NCBI RefSeq assembly: GCF_022809315.2
Contig: NZ_JAKZJU020000001.1
Location: forward strand, 1,959,001 to 2,023,000
Reading direction: 5' to 3'
Length of the DNA: 64,000 nt
From: Mesosutterella faecium
GTDB taxonomy: Bacteria; Pseudomonadota; Gammaproteobacteria; Burkholderiales; Burkholderiaceae_F
Under the pieces are notes generated by a model. That model did not search any database and was not told the origin of the DNA. It saw only the letters and a list, made by a program, of their open reading frames with translations. A program made the translations under genes and the position numbers. Shown here piece after piece: positions 1-8,084 of this stretch (positions are counted from its first letter, which is position 1; each line of letters starts with the position of its first letter).

Positions 1-486
1 CGGAATCCGCCAGCCGGCCAGGCTGGAAATATAGGTGCCGAGCGGCGCTGCGAAGGCTGTGGCAACGGTAAAGCCGCTGAAGATGAAGGCCACGGCGCCG
101 GCCGCCTTGCTGGGGGGCACCATGCTCACGGCCGCCGCCGAGGCGATCGAGAAGAAGAGGCCGTGGGCCGCGGCGGAGATGATACGGGCCGCCAGGAGCG
201 TGAAGAAGGTGGGGGCGAGAGCCGTGAGCACGTGGCCCGCGATGAAAAGGACGATGGAGGCAAGGAGCACCTTTTTGCGCGCCTGCCGGGACGTCAGGGA
301 GGTGAGCAGGATGCCGCCGATGCCCTGCCCCAGCGCATAAAGGGACACAATCAGGCCCGCGGTGGATGTGGAAACGGAAAACTCCTCGGAAATCTCCGGC
401 AGGATCCCGACGCCGATGAACTCCGTAATGCCGATGCCGAAAAAGGTGGACGCCAGGGCGATCAGGGCAAAGGTTGTCTTTGACAT
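1..486 (-). CDS. MFS transporter, DHA1-type drug/sugar efflux (partial, N-terminal 162 residues)
   Basis: An open frame starts with ATG at 486 and runs leftward off the window edge. It encodes MSKTTFALIALASTFFGIGI and at least four further hydrophobic helices. A glycine-rich stretch after the second helix (SLYALGQGIGGILLTSL) and a basic loop (SRQARKK) match MFS loop 2-3 of the AraJ/YdhP-like DHA1 drug/H+ antiporters. It probably exports a toxic small molecule across the inner membrane. It is divergent from an HxlR regulator, with an operator-like region between, a common arrangement for inducible efflux. The C-terminal half is outside the window, so the substrate cannot be judged. Confidence 0.85.
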   Translation of the reverse strand, partial: MSKTTFALIALASTFFGIGITEFIGVGILPEISEEFSVSTSTAGLIVSLYALGQGIGGILLTSLTSRQARKKVLLASIVLFIAGHVLTALAPTFFTLLAARIISAAAHGLFFSIASAAAVSMVPPSKAAGAVAFIFSGFTVATAFAAPLGTYISSLAGWRIP

Positions 487-627
487 GAACTTCACTTGAA
501 ACACCTCAATGAGTCAAAAAAGTCGTTGTGCTTGCAATGCCTGAAACGCCGCAAGTACCCGGGATCAGCGGCTTTCAGAACTTTCGATGGCGAAAATATA
601 CAGACGGACTTAAGCCCTGAAAAGTAC

Positions 628-661
628 GCACTTCATGGTGCTATAGGCACTAAAAAGTGCC
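628..661. promoter_or_regulatory. Two tandem GCAC-N6-GTGC dyads, probable HxlR operator
   Basis: GCAC lies at 628-631 and 647-650, and GTGC at 638-641 and 657-660. This gives two dyads of the form GCAC-N6-GTGC whose centres are 19 bp apart, close to two helical turns. The second extends to GGCACT-AAAA-AGTGCC (646-661). They sit in the 215-bp divergent intergenic region, about 40 bp upstream of the regulator start. That suits two regulator dimers on one DNA face controlling both the efflux gene and the regulator. The dyads are seen directly; the bound protein is inferred from position. Confidence 0.6.
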
Positions 662-701
662 AATTAAGGCAAAATAAGAAAAAACCAAGAGGAAAATTTT
701 T

Positions 702-1094
702 TTGAAAAAAATTTATCATCTCGCGGTCGACGCCACCCTCGATGTCATCCGCGGCAAATGGAAGCTGCGGATCCTCTGCCATTTGGGAAACGGAACGCTC
801 CGCACCGGGGAGCTCCGCCGCCTCATGCCCGGCATTTCGCAGAAAATGCTGACTCAGTCCTTAAAAGAGCTGGAAAACGCCCATATCGTGAGCCGCCGCT
901 CCTATAACGAAGTGCCGCCCCGCGTCGAATACAGCCTCACGGAGCGGGGCATGAGCCTGCGCGACATCCTGGTGGAAATGTCCGACTGGGGCTCGGCCCT
1001 TGTGAAGGCGAGGCAGGAAGAAGGCGACGACGTCCGGATCCTGAATTCGGACGACGAGGGATTCAAGAATATGGGGAGTCAGGCCAATAAATAA
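702..1094 (+). CDS. HxlR family winged-helix transcriptional regulator
   Basis: 130 residues, starting at TTG with a purine-rich AAGAGGAAAA ribosome site 8-10 nt upstream. The pattern DVIRGKWKLRILCHL, then GELRRLMPGISQKMLTQSLK and RVEYSLTERG is the HxlR/MarR-like winged helix: the residues around ISQKMLTQSLKEL form the recognition helix and EVPPRVEYSLT the wing. HxlR proteins are dimers that often sense electrophiles, oxidants or hypochlorite. No cysteine lies near the N-terminus; the only one is in RILCHL at about residue 26. Divergent from the MFS efflux gene, it probably represses that gene and itself through the paired dyads. Confidence 0.92.
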   Translation: MKKIYHLAVDATLDVIRGKWKLRILCHLGNGTLRTGELRRLMPGISQKMLTQSLKELENAHIVSRRSYNEVPPRVEYSLTERGMSLRDILVEMSDWGSALVKARQEEGDDVRILNSDDEGFKNMGSQANK

Positions 1095-1275
1095 TGCGGG
1101 GCCGCGGGCTCGGACGCTTCGCTGGGAATCGCCCTCTGCCGCCTGTTCCGATGTCGCCAGGGCTGCGCCCCGAAAAAGAGCTCTCCGCAGGGAAAAGGAG
1201 CGCAAGTCTTTCCAAGGGCGGCTCCGGACCGCCCTGCTTTCTCTCTATCCGTCCTTTCCACTGGGCTTCAGTCTT

Positions 1276-1767
1276 TCAGACCGCGAGCTCCCAGTAGCCC
1301 ACATCCAGATAGCGGCCCTTCTTGAAGCCCGCCTCGGTGATGGTGCCCGCGTACCGGAAGCCGAATTTTTTATGCAGCGCGATCGAGGCCTCGTTCGTCC
1401 CCGTGATGATGGAGACCACGCGGTGCGTGCGGGGGTCTTCCTTCGCGAGCGCGATGATCGCGCCCATCAGCTCCCGGCCCACGTGCCGGCCGCGGCACTC
1501 CGGGGCCACATAAATGGAAAGCTCCACGGTCGAATCGTAGGCGGCCTTGCTGTTGAAGGTGGAAAGCGTCGCGTAGCCCGCCGGAACCCCGTCCGCCTCT
1601 GCGACGATGAGGGGGTGGTTCCCGACGTTGTGGGCGTCGAACCACGCCTGGCGCTCTTTGAGCGTGAGGGGCTCCGTGTCGAAGGTGGCCACGCCGTTCA
1701 CCACCTCGTAGTTATAGATTTCAAGCAACTTTGGCAGGTCGGCCTGCACCGCGCGTCTGATGTTCAT
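1276..1767 (-). CDS. GNAT family N-acetyltransferase, phosphinothricin acetyltransferase-like
   Basis: 163 residues. The N-terminal MNIRRAVQADLPKLLEIYN opening, the VELSIYVAPECRGRHVGREL acetyl-CoA pyrophosphate-binding motif (Q/RxxGxG/A variant RGRHVG at about residue 92) and the late SIALHKKFGFRYAGTITEAG segment are typical of the PAT/YncA branch of GNAT enzymes. These transfer acetyl groups to phosphinothricin, methionine sulfone or related amino compounds. The protein is cytosolic. It converges with the HxlR gene and stands alone. The exact substrate cannot be read from the sequence. Confidence 0.88.
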   Translation of the reverse strand: MNIRRAVQADLPKLLEIYNYEVVNGVATFDTEPLTLKERQAWFDAHNVGNHPLIVAEADGVPAGYATLSTFNSKAAYDSTVELSIYVAPECRGRHVGRELMGAIIALAKEDPRTHRVVSIITGTNEASIALHKKFGFRYAGTITEAGFKKGRYLDVGYWELAV

Positions 1768-2669
1768 TTTTTTTGCAGAAGAAGGCTGTGGCTGGATAAA
1801 AAAGCGGGCATTTGCTGAAAACGGTCCGGCAGTCCCCGCCTCCTGTTCCCTTCCAAAGGACGGACTCCGCTCATCGGAAGCAGCGCGGGAAGCGCCGATA
1901 CAAGCTGAACGGTAAGCCTAATCCGAAGTTGCCGCAAGCGGGCTGCCGCCGGTCCATCATGGCCGCCGGAATTCCGGCTCCGCAGGACTTCTTCTCATCC
2001 GCGGCATCCCGGCCGCCTGAACGGCTGCATTTCAAGACAAATTGCAGGCTGTCCGCGTCTTACGTGTTGCAAGCCCCTGTCTGACAGGGCAGATTGTGTC
2101 TTAGCGCGTTTCATTAGAAATCGCAGTGATTCTAATTTAATTATTAAGTTAACGGTTTTTAACAATAAACAAAATGTTATTTTAGGTTAAGTATTATCAT
2201 ATTTATGTAAAAAAGGGGTGTGTTTTGCCTTAGCTTCCGCTCTCAAAAAATACGGTGGTCCAGGGTTTGATCCGCCCCCGTTGTCTGAAGCAAGAGAAAG
2301 GCTCAAGGCATGAGAGAAAATTCGCAAACGCTCGCTGCCGGCCGAGTCCGCCTGACGCTCTGCCTCCTGTGCACCCCGCCGCCGGCTCCCGCCCCGCGTT
2401 TTACGCCTGTTTTTTCCTCTGCCCCACTCCCTGCAGCCCCTTTCCTTCGTACTTCCCGACACAAGCGCCTAACGCGCTGCTTTCCGGCTTTTTCCCTCCG
2501 TCCCCTCCCCGGCAGCAGAGAAACACCAGCAAGCCCCGGTTGCGTGCCTTCCAAATTCCGCGGCAGCGCCCCGGCCGACTCTGCTTCAGAGCACGGCCTG
2601 AGGGCGCGAGGAGAGCGGCGAGTCCCGGCCCAAGGAAACTTTTATCAACAAGCCTGAGGAGATTTTGTA
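1768..2669. other. Long gene-free stretch upstream of the adhesin signal-peptide ORF
   Basis: About 900 bp with no convincing gene. Short frames here have proline/arginine-rich low-complexity compositions typical of out-of-frame GC-rich DNA. Positions 2100-2220 are strongly AT-rich (TTAATTATTAAGTTAACGG and similar) and are the likeliest promoter region for the ORF starting at 2670, implying a long leader. The window 2250-2290 has a GGTTTGATCC segment resembling a tRNA T-loop, but no cloverleaf can be folded around it. Confidence 0.5.
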
Positions 2670-2891
2670 ATGAACACGATCTACAAGGTCATCTGGGACG
2701 CTTCCAGAAGCATGTTCGTCGTCGCCAGCGAATTCGCGAGATCGCACCGGAAGGCTGCCCGCAGAGCAGCCTCTGCAGTCCTTCTTGGAGGAATCGCCGC
2801 AGCCGGGGCCGGGGGAGCGGCTTATGCCGCAGACGTGACCCAGACCTACGACTCCAGCCTGACTACATACGTGGTCAGCCCAAACTGTTGA
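2670..2891 (+). CDS. ESPR-type extended signal peptide fragment of a trimeric autotransporter (severed 5' end)
   Basis: 73 residues after a GAGGAG ribosome site. MNTIYKVIWDASRSMFVVAS is a textbook extended signal peptide region (ESPR: MNxIYxVIWxxxxxxxVVASE), followed by a basic segment (RSHRKAARRAAS), a hydrophobic core (VLLGGIAAAGAGG) and an AYA-AD cleavage site. ESPR signals occur almost only on large type V secreted proteins, yet only about 20 mature residues follow before a stop. A passenger with a YadA anchor but no signal peptide begins at about 4563, across an IS110-type element, so this is very likely the detached start of that gene. A 10-bp inverted repeat shared with the far side of the transposase begins at 2872, inside this ORF. 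The last few residues are therefore probably element sequence. Confidence 0.8.
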   Translation: MNTIYKVIWDASRSMFVVASEFARSHRKAARRAASAVLLGGIAAAGAGGAAYAADVTQTYDSSLTTYVVSPNC

Positions 2892-2908
2892 GGCGTAGTT
2901 TCCCTAAC

Positions 2909-2930
2909 GGGGCATGCGCAAGCATGCCCC
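2909..2930 (+). repeat. 9-bp hairpin with GCAA tetraloop
   Basis: GGGGCATGC (2909-2917) and GCATGCCCC (2922-2930) form a perfect stem closed by the GNRA-type loop GCAA. It lies 18 bp after the stop of the ESPR fragment. No T-run follows on either strand, so it is not a standard intrinsic terminator. It falls in the noncoding arm of the IS110-type element and could belong to its structured RNA. Confidence 0.55.
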
Positions 2931-2991
2931 AACTTTAAAAATCTCAATTAAAAAGCTCAAATCGAAGAATCAGCATCGAGCCGCCGCACCA

Positions 2992-3022
2992 GCGCGCGCA
3001 TGATCAAAACACTTGCGCGCGC
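2992..3022. repeat. 9-bp GC inverted repeat, 13-nt loop
   Basis: GCGCGCGCA (2992-3000) pairs with TGCGCGCGC (3014-3022) around the loop TGATCAAAACACT. It lies in the noncoding arm between the element end and the transposase stop. Such stem-loops are expected in a bridge RNA, but alternating GC also self-pairs by chance, so no function is assigned. Confidence 0.45.
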
Positions 3023-3345
3023 CCATTATTGCGGCGGCGAGCACCGAATTCCATCTGCCGCCACAACCTGATTCTCATAACCATCCCTGCCGATGCACTT
3101 GTAGCGCCAGCTCTTCGTGTGATGAGGAGGCTTCACAGCAATACGTCCGCGGTCGTCATGAGGAAGGTTTTCTCTTCCTCGCCGCCTAGTGATATTCGGG
3201 TGCGGCGGGATCGCACTATAAACGTCGCAGTTTCATAAACTTAAACTATTGTATTCACCTGCGTTTTCCCGCCGCCTTGAGCCGGATCGTCACTACATCA
3301 TTGGCCTTCGTGGTCCTGAGAAAATATTCTTAGCTGTTCTCCGGT

Positions 3346-4425
3346 TTAAGCCGCAGCCCTCGATCTGCCGGCTTTGATGGGCTGAGGTCTGTATTCCATG
3401 CCTTTCTCACAGAGTATTCTCCAGGCGATGCGGGCGAGCTTTGCCGCGATGGCGCAGACCTTGACGCCGTATTTCTTTCCGGACGCCTTGATCTTCCGGA
3501 CCCATTCGCCAAGAGCTCCCTCGAGCCTGTCAGCCATGATCATCAAAGCCGAGGCCCCCTGAACTAACATGGATCTGGGGTGTTTCGGTCCTCTCTTCGT
3601 AATGTGGCCCAGGGTGTCCCTGTCTCCAGTCGAGTTCTGGCGGGGCACAAGGCCGAGAGAAGCCGCAAACTGCCGGCTGTCGCGGAAGCGGGAGGCTTCC
3701 CCGCAGTGCGTGAGGAGAGCGCCGGCGCATTTGGGGCCAATGCCCGGAATTGTCATCAGACGCTTCGAGGCCTCGTTTGCACGCACGAGTTCGTCATATT
3801 TCTGTCCGGCCTTTTTCTCCCATTCAGAGGCCTCGAGCCAGGAGTCCCGTAGCATCAGGAGGGCTTCCCCTGCCAAAGGCGTCAGATCCTTCGTATGCGT
3901 CTCTATGAACTCCGGCAGCTGTTCGGCTATGAACCGGCTTGTTTGAGGACTGCTTAAACCATATTCGAGCAGCAGGGCGTGAATTCTGTTTCCGAATTCT
4001 ATGCGGGTCTTCATGTAGCCCTGATAGATGCGCTGCAGGGACTGGAGATCCTGCTGCGCCTGGGTTTTCGGGACCACATAGCTGATGCCTGGAATGTACC
4101 AGGCCCAGGCGATGTAGGCGGCGTCAAGCATGTTGTTCTTCTGATGCCCGCACCGTATGCGCTTCACATCCCCGGGGTTCAGGAGGCGTCCGTCGTGCCC
4201 CAGCGCTTTCACCTTGCGGACGAAGCAGTGGCTTCCGCCGCAGGCCTCCATCAGAACGGAGGCCCGGGGCATGTTCGCAAGCCTTTCCAGCAGCTTTTCC
4301 TTCGAAATGCGGGGCAGCTTCAGGGCTATCTTCCGATCTTTGTCAAAACCAACAACATCACACTGAGTTTTGGCAAGGTCGATGCCGATGACAACAGCGG
4401 GATTGTTTGAGAGGGTAGAATTCAT
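3346..4425 (-). CDS. IS110 family transposase (DEDD recombinase)
   Basis: 359 residues. The start at 4425 is preferred over an upstream ATG at 4527 because AAGGAG lies 8 nt before it and the conserved fold begins at once with NNPAVVIGIDLAKTQCDVVG. The N-terminal RuvC-like DEDD domain shows the first Asp in IGIDLAK, a Glu in LMEACGG and a late Asp in NMLDAAYIA. The C-terminal transposase_20 half has the helix-hairpin-helix MTIPGIGPKCAGALL and ends in GRSRAAA. IS110 enzymes use a bridge RNA to pair target and donor, then insert and excise cleanly. It is transcribed against the adhesin it interrupts. Confidence 0.95.
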   Translation of the reverse strand: MNSTLSNNPAVVIGIDLAKTQCDVVGFDKDRKIALKLPRISKEKLLERLANMPRASVLMEACGGSHCFVRKVKALGHDGRLLNPGDVKRIRCGHQKNNMLDAAYIAWAWYIPGISYVVPKTQAQQDLQSLQRIYQGYMKTRIEFGNRIHALLLEYGLSSPQTSRFIAEQLPEFIETHTKDLTPLAGEALLMLRDSWLEASEWEKKAGQKYDELVRANEASKRLMTIPGIGPKCAGALLTHCGEASRFRDSRQFAASLGLVPRQNSTGDRDTLGHITKRGPKHPRSMLVQGASALMIMADRLEGALGEWVRKIKASGKKYGVKVCAIAAKLARIAWRILCEKGMEYRPQPIKAGRSRAAA

Positions 4426-4562
4426 GGCGGAGCGCTCCTTGGTTGGGTATACCTCAGTTATAGCCCCGGGCGGGGTTATGTTCTGAGAAGCAAGGGCGCT
4501 CTTTTTGTTTTCAGCTACGGTTTTCATGATGGACGGTCACCGCGAGTAAGGCCCCGCTGTAG

Positions 4563-7500
4563 GGGGCTGACCATCTCATTAACATTGCCGGCACCCAGCG
4601 CAGCACGGTGGGCGGCGAGCTCTACGAGACGGTCACAAGCACCGTGCGCGAAACATACAAGCAAAACCAGGAAACCCACGTCGGGAAAAACCAGGTCAAC
4701 GAGATCGGCAACCAGAGCAACACAATCCACGGTAACCAGAGCACCAGCATCGGCGGACAGGTTACGGAAACAGTCGGCGGCAACGTACACGAAACCTACA
4801 ACGCTGATCAGGACACCTATGTCAAGGGAACACGGACCCTCCGGGCCGGAACCCAAAACAACCAGATCAGAGGCCAGCAGATCAACAACATCGGCACCCA
4901 CTTGACCACCACTGTCGGAGGCCGGCTCACGGAAACCGTGACCGGGGGCGTCGCGGAGTACTACAACGGCGGCCAGGAGACTTCGGTTCAAGGCCATCAG
5001 AACAACCTTGTCTACGGCGAAGAGTACAACTATGTCGGCGGAAGGCTTCGTGAAACCGTCAAGGGGGACGTGCTTGAAAACTACGAGGGCGGCCAAAAGA
5101 CTACGGTCAAAGGGCTTCAGACCAACCTCCTCGACCGCCAAAGCAACAAAATTGCACTCGACCAGTCCACAGAAGTCGGCCGCGACCAGAGCAATGTCGT
5201 TGGCGGCGAGCTCTATGAGAAGGTCACTGGCGATGTCCACGAAATCTACAAGGCCAACCAGGGCACCGACGTCACGGGCTCCCAGACTACTACTGCCGGC
5301 GGCCAGCTTTCGGAGACTGTAGCGGGCAACGTGGAAGAAGTTTACAAGGGGCACCAAAGGACTGCAGTCACTGGGAATCAAACTAACGTTGCAGGCGGCT
5401 TTCAGATCAACAATGTTGGCGGCTTCCTCACCGAGGAAGTTGGCGGCGACGTGGACGAAACCTACAAGAAAAATCAAAGAACCAAGGTCACGGGAGACCA
5501 GACCAATGTCGTCGGCGGCGTCCAGCGCAACACTGTCAACGGCTATGTCCAGGAGACTGTTGAGGGAGTCGTTGACGAAACCTACAAGGGCGGCCAAAGA
5601 ACGACCGTCACCGGGCTGCAGACAACCATCACAGACAAACAGACCAACAAAATTGCACTCGACCAGTCCACAGAAGTCGGCCGCAACCAGAACAATACTG
5701 TTGGCGGCGAGCTCTATGAGAAGGTCACTGGCGACGTCCACGAAATATACAAGTCCAATCAGGCCACTGATGTCAAGGGCACTCAGATCAATACTGTCGG
5801 CGGCCAGCTTCAGGAGACTGTAACCGGGCTGGTCACCGAAAACTACAACGGAGGCCAGACGACCACGGTCAAGGGAACCCAGAACAATACTGCTGATGAC
5901 CAGAACAACAAAACCACCGGTTATCAGCACAACATGGTCGGGGGATTCCTCCAGGAGGACGTCACCGGCAACGTAATTGAAAACTACCAAAGCAATCAGA
6001 CAACCACGGTTAAAGGAACCCAGAGCAACAATATCGGCAGCCAGAACAATACGATCAGCGGTTATCAGCACAACACCGTTGGAGGCTGGCGCCTGGACGA
6101 AGTCACGGGCAATGTGACTGAAAATTACAAAGGCGGCCAGTCGACCACGGTCTACGGCGGCCAGAACAACACGGCCAACGGCTACCAGCACAACACTGTC
6201 AACGGCTTCCTTCTGGAGGATGTCACCGGCAACGTGACCGAAAACTACCAGGCCAATCAGACAACCACGGTCAAAGGAACCCAGAGCAACAATATCGGCA
6301 GCCAGAACAATACGATCAGCGATTATCAGCACAACACCGTTGGAGGCTGGCGCCTGGACGAAGTCACGGGCAAAGTGACTGAAAATTACAACGGGGGCCA
6401 GGAGACCAACGTCACCGGAGACCAGTCCAACAAAGTCACAGGAAACCAGAGCAATACGGTCACCGGAACTCTCAAGGAGACTGTGACCGGAAAGGTGACG
6501 GAGAACTACAACGGCGGGCAGGAGACGAAAGTCGAAGGCGACCGGGTCAGCACGGTCACGGGCGAACTCAAGGAAACGGTGGGGAAAGACGTGACCGAAG
6601 ACTACCGTTCCAACCAAACCACTACCGTCGCCAAGGATCAGACTGTCAACGTCAAGGGTAATCAGACGAACAACGTCGAGGGCCAGCTCCAGGAGACCGT
6701 CAAGGGCGATGTGACTGAGGATTACAAGTCCAATCAGACCACTACCATCGCCAAGGATCAGACTGTCAACGTCAAGGGTAATCAGACGAACAACGTCGAG
6801 GGCCAGCTCCAGGAGACCGTCAAGGGCGATGTGACTGAGGATTACAAGTCCAATCAGACCACTACCGTCGCCAAGGATCAGACTGTCAACATCAAGGGCA
6901 GCCAGGCAACCACCGTAGCCCTGAACCAGTCCAACACGGTGAGCGGGAACCAGACCAATACGGTCGGAGGCACCCTCACAGAGACTGTAGCGGGGCTCGT
7001 GACTGAAAACTACAACGGCGGCCAGACGACGAACGTCGCCGGCGACCGGACGGTCTCCGTCACCGGCAGTCAAAGCTCCACGATCGGCGGCAATCTCGAC
7101 ACCCGGGTGAGCGGCGCCATGACGAACAGCGCCCGCTCGATCTCCAATACAACGACGGGCGACCTCACCAACACGGTGGGCGGCAGCCTCACCAGCAGCG
7201 TCACCGGAGCCTACGGCCTCAGCGCGGGATCCATCAGCACCGAGGCCGGCACGACGATTCTCCAGCAGGCCGGGCAGTCCATCACGCAAAGGGTGGGATC
7301 GACCAGCTTCGTGATGACCGAGGGCCGGCTCGACGCGGGCGGGGCCAAGTTCACCAACCTCGCCCCGGCCCGCATAGCCCCGGACTCCACGGACGCCGTG
7401 ATCGGCAGCCAGCTCTGGGCGGCGAACAACCGCATCAACAACCTGAGCGAAGACATCGCGAAGTCCGGCGCCGCCGCGGCGGCCCTGGCCGCCCTGCACC

Positions 7501-7838
7501 CGCTTGACTTCGACCCGAACCACAGGTTCTCGATCTCCGCGGGCCTCGGCCACTACAAGAGCAGGGAAGGCGTTTCAGTCGGCGCCTTCCTGTACCCGAC
7601 CGACACGGGCAACCTGCTCCTTTCGGCGGGCTACGCCGCATCGGCTTCCGACAGCCACATGGTGAACGTGGGCCTTTCCTACCGCTTCGGCGGCAGCTAC
7701 ACGCATCCGGCCGACTTAAAGGCGGAGCTCGCTGAAGAAAAAGCGAAGAACCGCGATCTCGCGGCCAGGCTTGACGCCCTGCAGACGAAGTTCGACGCTA
7801 TCGCCGCAAGGCTCGACTCGCTCGAGGCCAGAAAGTAA
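4563..7838 (+). pseudogene. Trimeric autotransporter adhesin body: gp5/VgrG-like octad passenger plus YadA anchor, signal peptide severed
   Basis: The reading frame opens directly after a TAG at 4560, at the element junction; the first possible start inside it is GTG 4608, which has no signal peptide. Counting from 4608 (1076 residues): about 870 residues consist of eight-residue units of the form xVxGxQxN or TVxGxLxE, for example TVKGDVTE, DYKSNQTT, NVKGNQTN, with occasional seven-residue units. A YadA-type neck follows (FTNLAPARIAPDSTDAVIGS, about 915-934), then a four-strand YadA anchor (about 964-1029, ending GLSYRFGG), then a 47-residue leucine-heptad coiled coil to the C-terminus. The V-x-G octad is the signature of the T4 gp5 and VgrG triple-stranded beta-helix. 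YadA anchors trimerise in the outer membrane and export the passenger. As it stands the body cannot be exported; excision of the element could restore it. Confidence 0.85.
6634..6873 (+). repeat. Two near-identical 120-bp tandem repeats in the adhesin passenger
   Basis: Bases 6634-6753 and 6754-6873 are almost identical; the 60-base lines at 6661 and 6781 match fully. Each encodes 40 residues, exactly five octads (KDQTVNVKG through NQTTTVA). Related but more diverged units extend over 4600-7100. Repeats this exact permit slippage or recombination that changes length in steps of whole octads without losing the frame. Confidence 0.85.
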
Positions 7839-7919
7839 CCGCGGGGAAGAGCCGCTGCCGGCCCCGGCCGATCCGAAGCGATCGAATCCAGCCGCCCCGG
7901 CAGGGGCCGCGGTTCGGGA

Positions 7920-7954
7920 AGCCCTTCAGACAGCCCTGCCTGAAGGGCTTTTTT
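7920..7954 (+). terminator. Intrinsic terminator of the adhesin gene
   Basis: AGCCCTTCAG (7920-7929) pairs perfectly with CTGAAGGGCT (7940-7949) around a 10-nt loop and is followed by a T-run to 7954. It lies about 80 bp past the adhesin stop on the same strand. Confidence 0.88.
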
Positions 7955-8084
7955 AAAGCGCCCGCGCGTGAAGCACGGCTCTGAAGCCTCTGAGGCGGGC
8001 CCCGGGCCCGTGCGGGGGCAAGGACCGGGCCGGGCGTCCGGCACCCGGCGGACCAAAAGAGGGAAGCCCGCTTCTACTGCCGCC

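Larger units (their letters stand above)
2872..4573 (-). mobile_element. IS110 family (IS1111-like) insertion sequence splitting the adhesin gene
   Basis: The core is a DEDD transposase gene (3346-4425, minus strand). TGGTCAGCCC at 2872-2881 is repeated inverted as GGGCTGACCA at 4564-4573, bracketing the transposase with about 470 bp of noncoding DNA on its 3' side and about 150 bp on its 5' side. IS1111-subgroup elements are known for short subterminal inverted repeats, absence of a target duplication and a noncoding region encoding a bridge RNA. The exact termini lie a few bases outside the repeats and cannot be fixed without an empty site. Flanking sequences are an ESPR signal peptide on the left and an adhesin passenger on the right. 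Confidence 0.65.

Noticed and set aside
2255..2330. T-loop-like GGTTTGATCC suggesting a tRNA
   Set aside because: No acceptor, D or anticodon stems can be paired around it.
2909..2930. Hairpin after the ESPR ORF taken as its terminator
   Set aside because: No T-run follows on either strand, and it lies inside the probable IS110-type element.
4600..7100. Short regular repeats considered as a CRISPR array
   Set aside because: The repeats are coding, in frame, variable in sequence and lack unique spacers; no cas genes are present.
4524..7553. A 1009-codon open frame antisense to the adhesin passenger
   Set aside because: It mirrors the periodic codons of the octad repeats, has repetitive hydrophobic output without family motifs, and the plus-strand frame carries clear YadA anchor and neck motifs.
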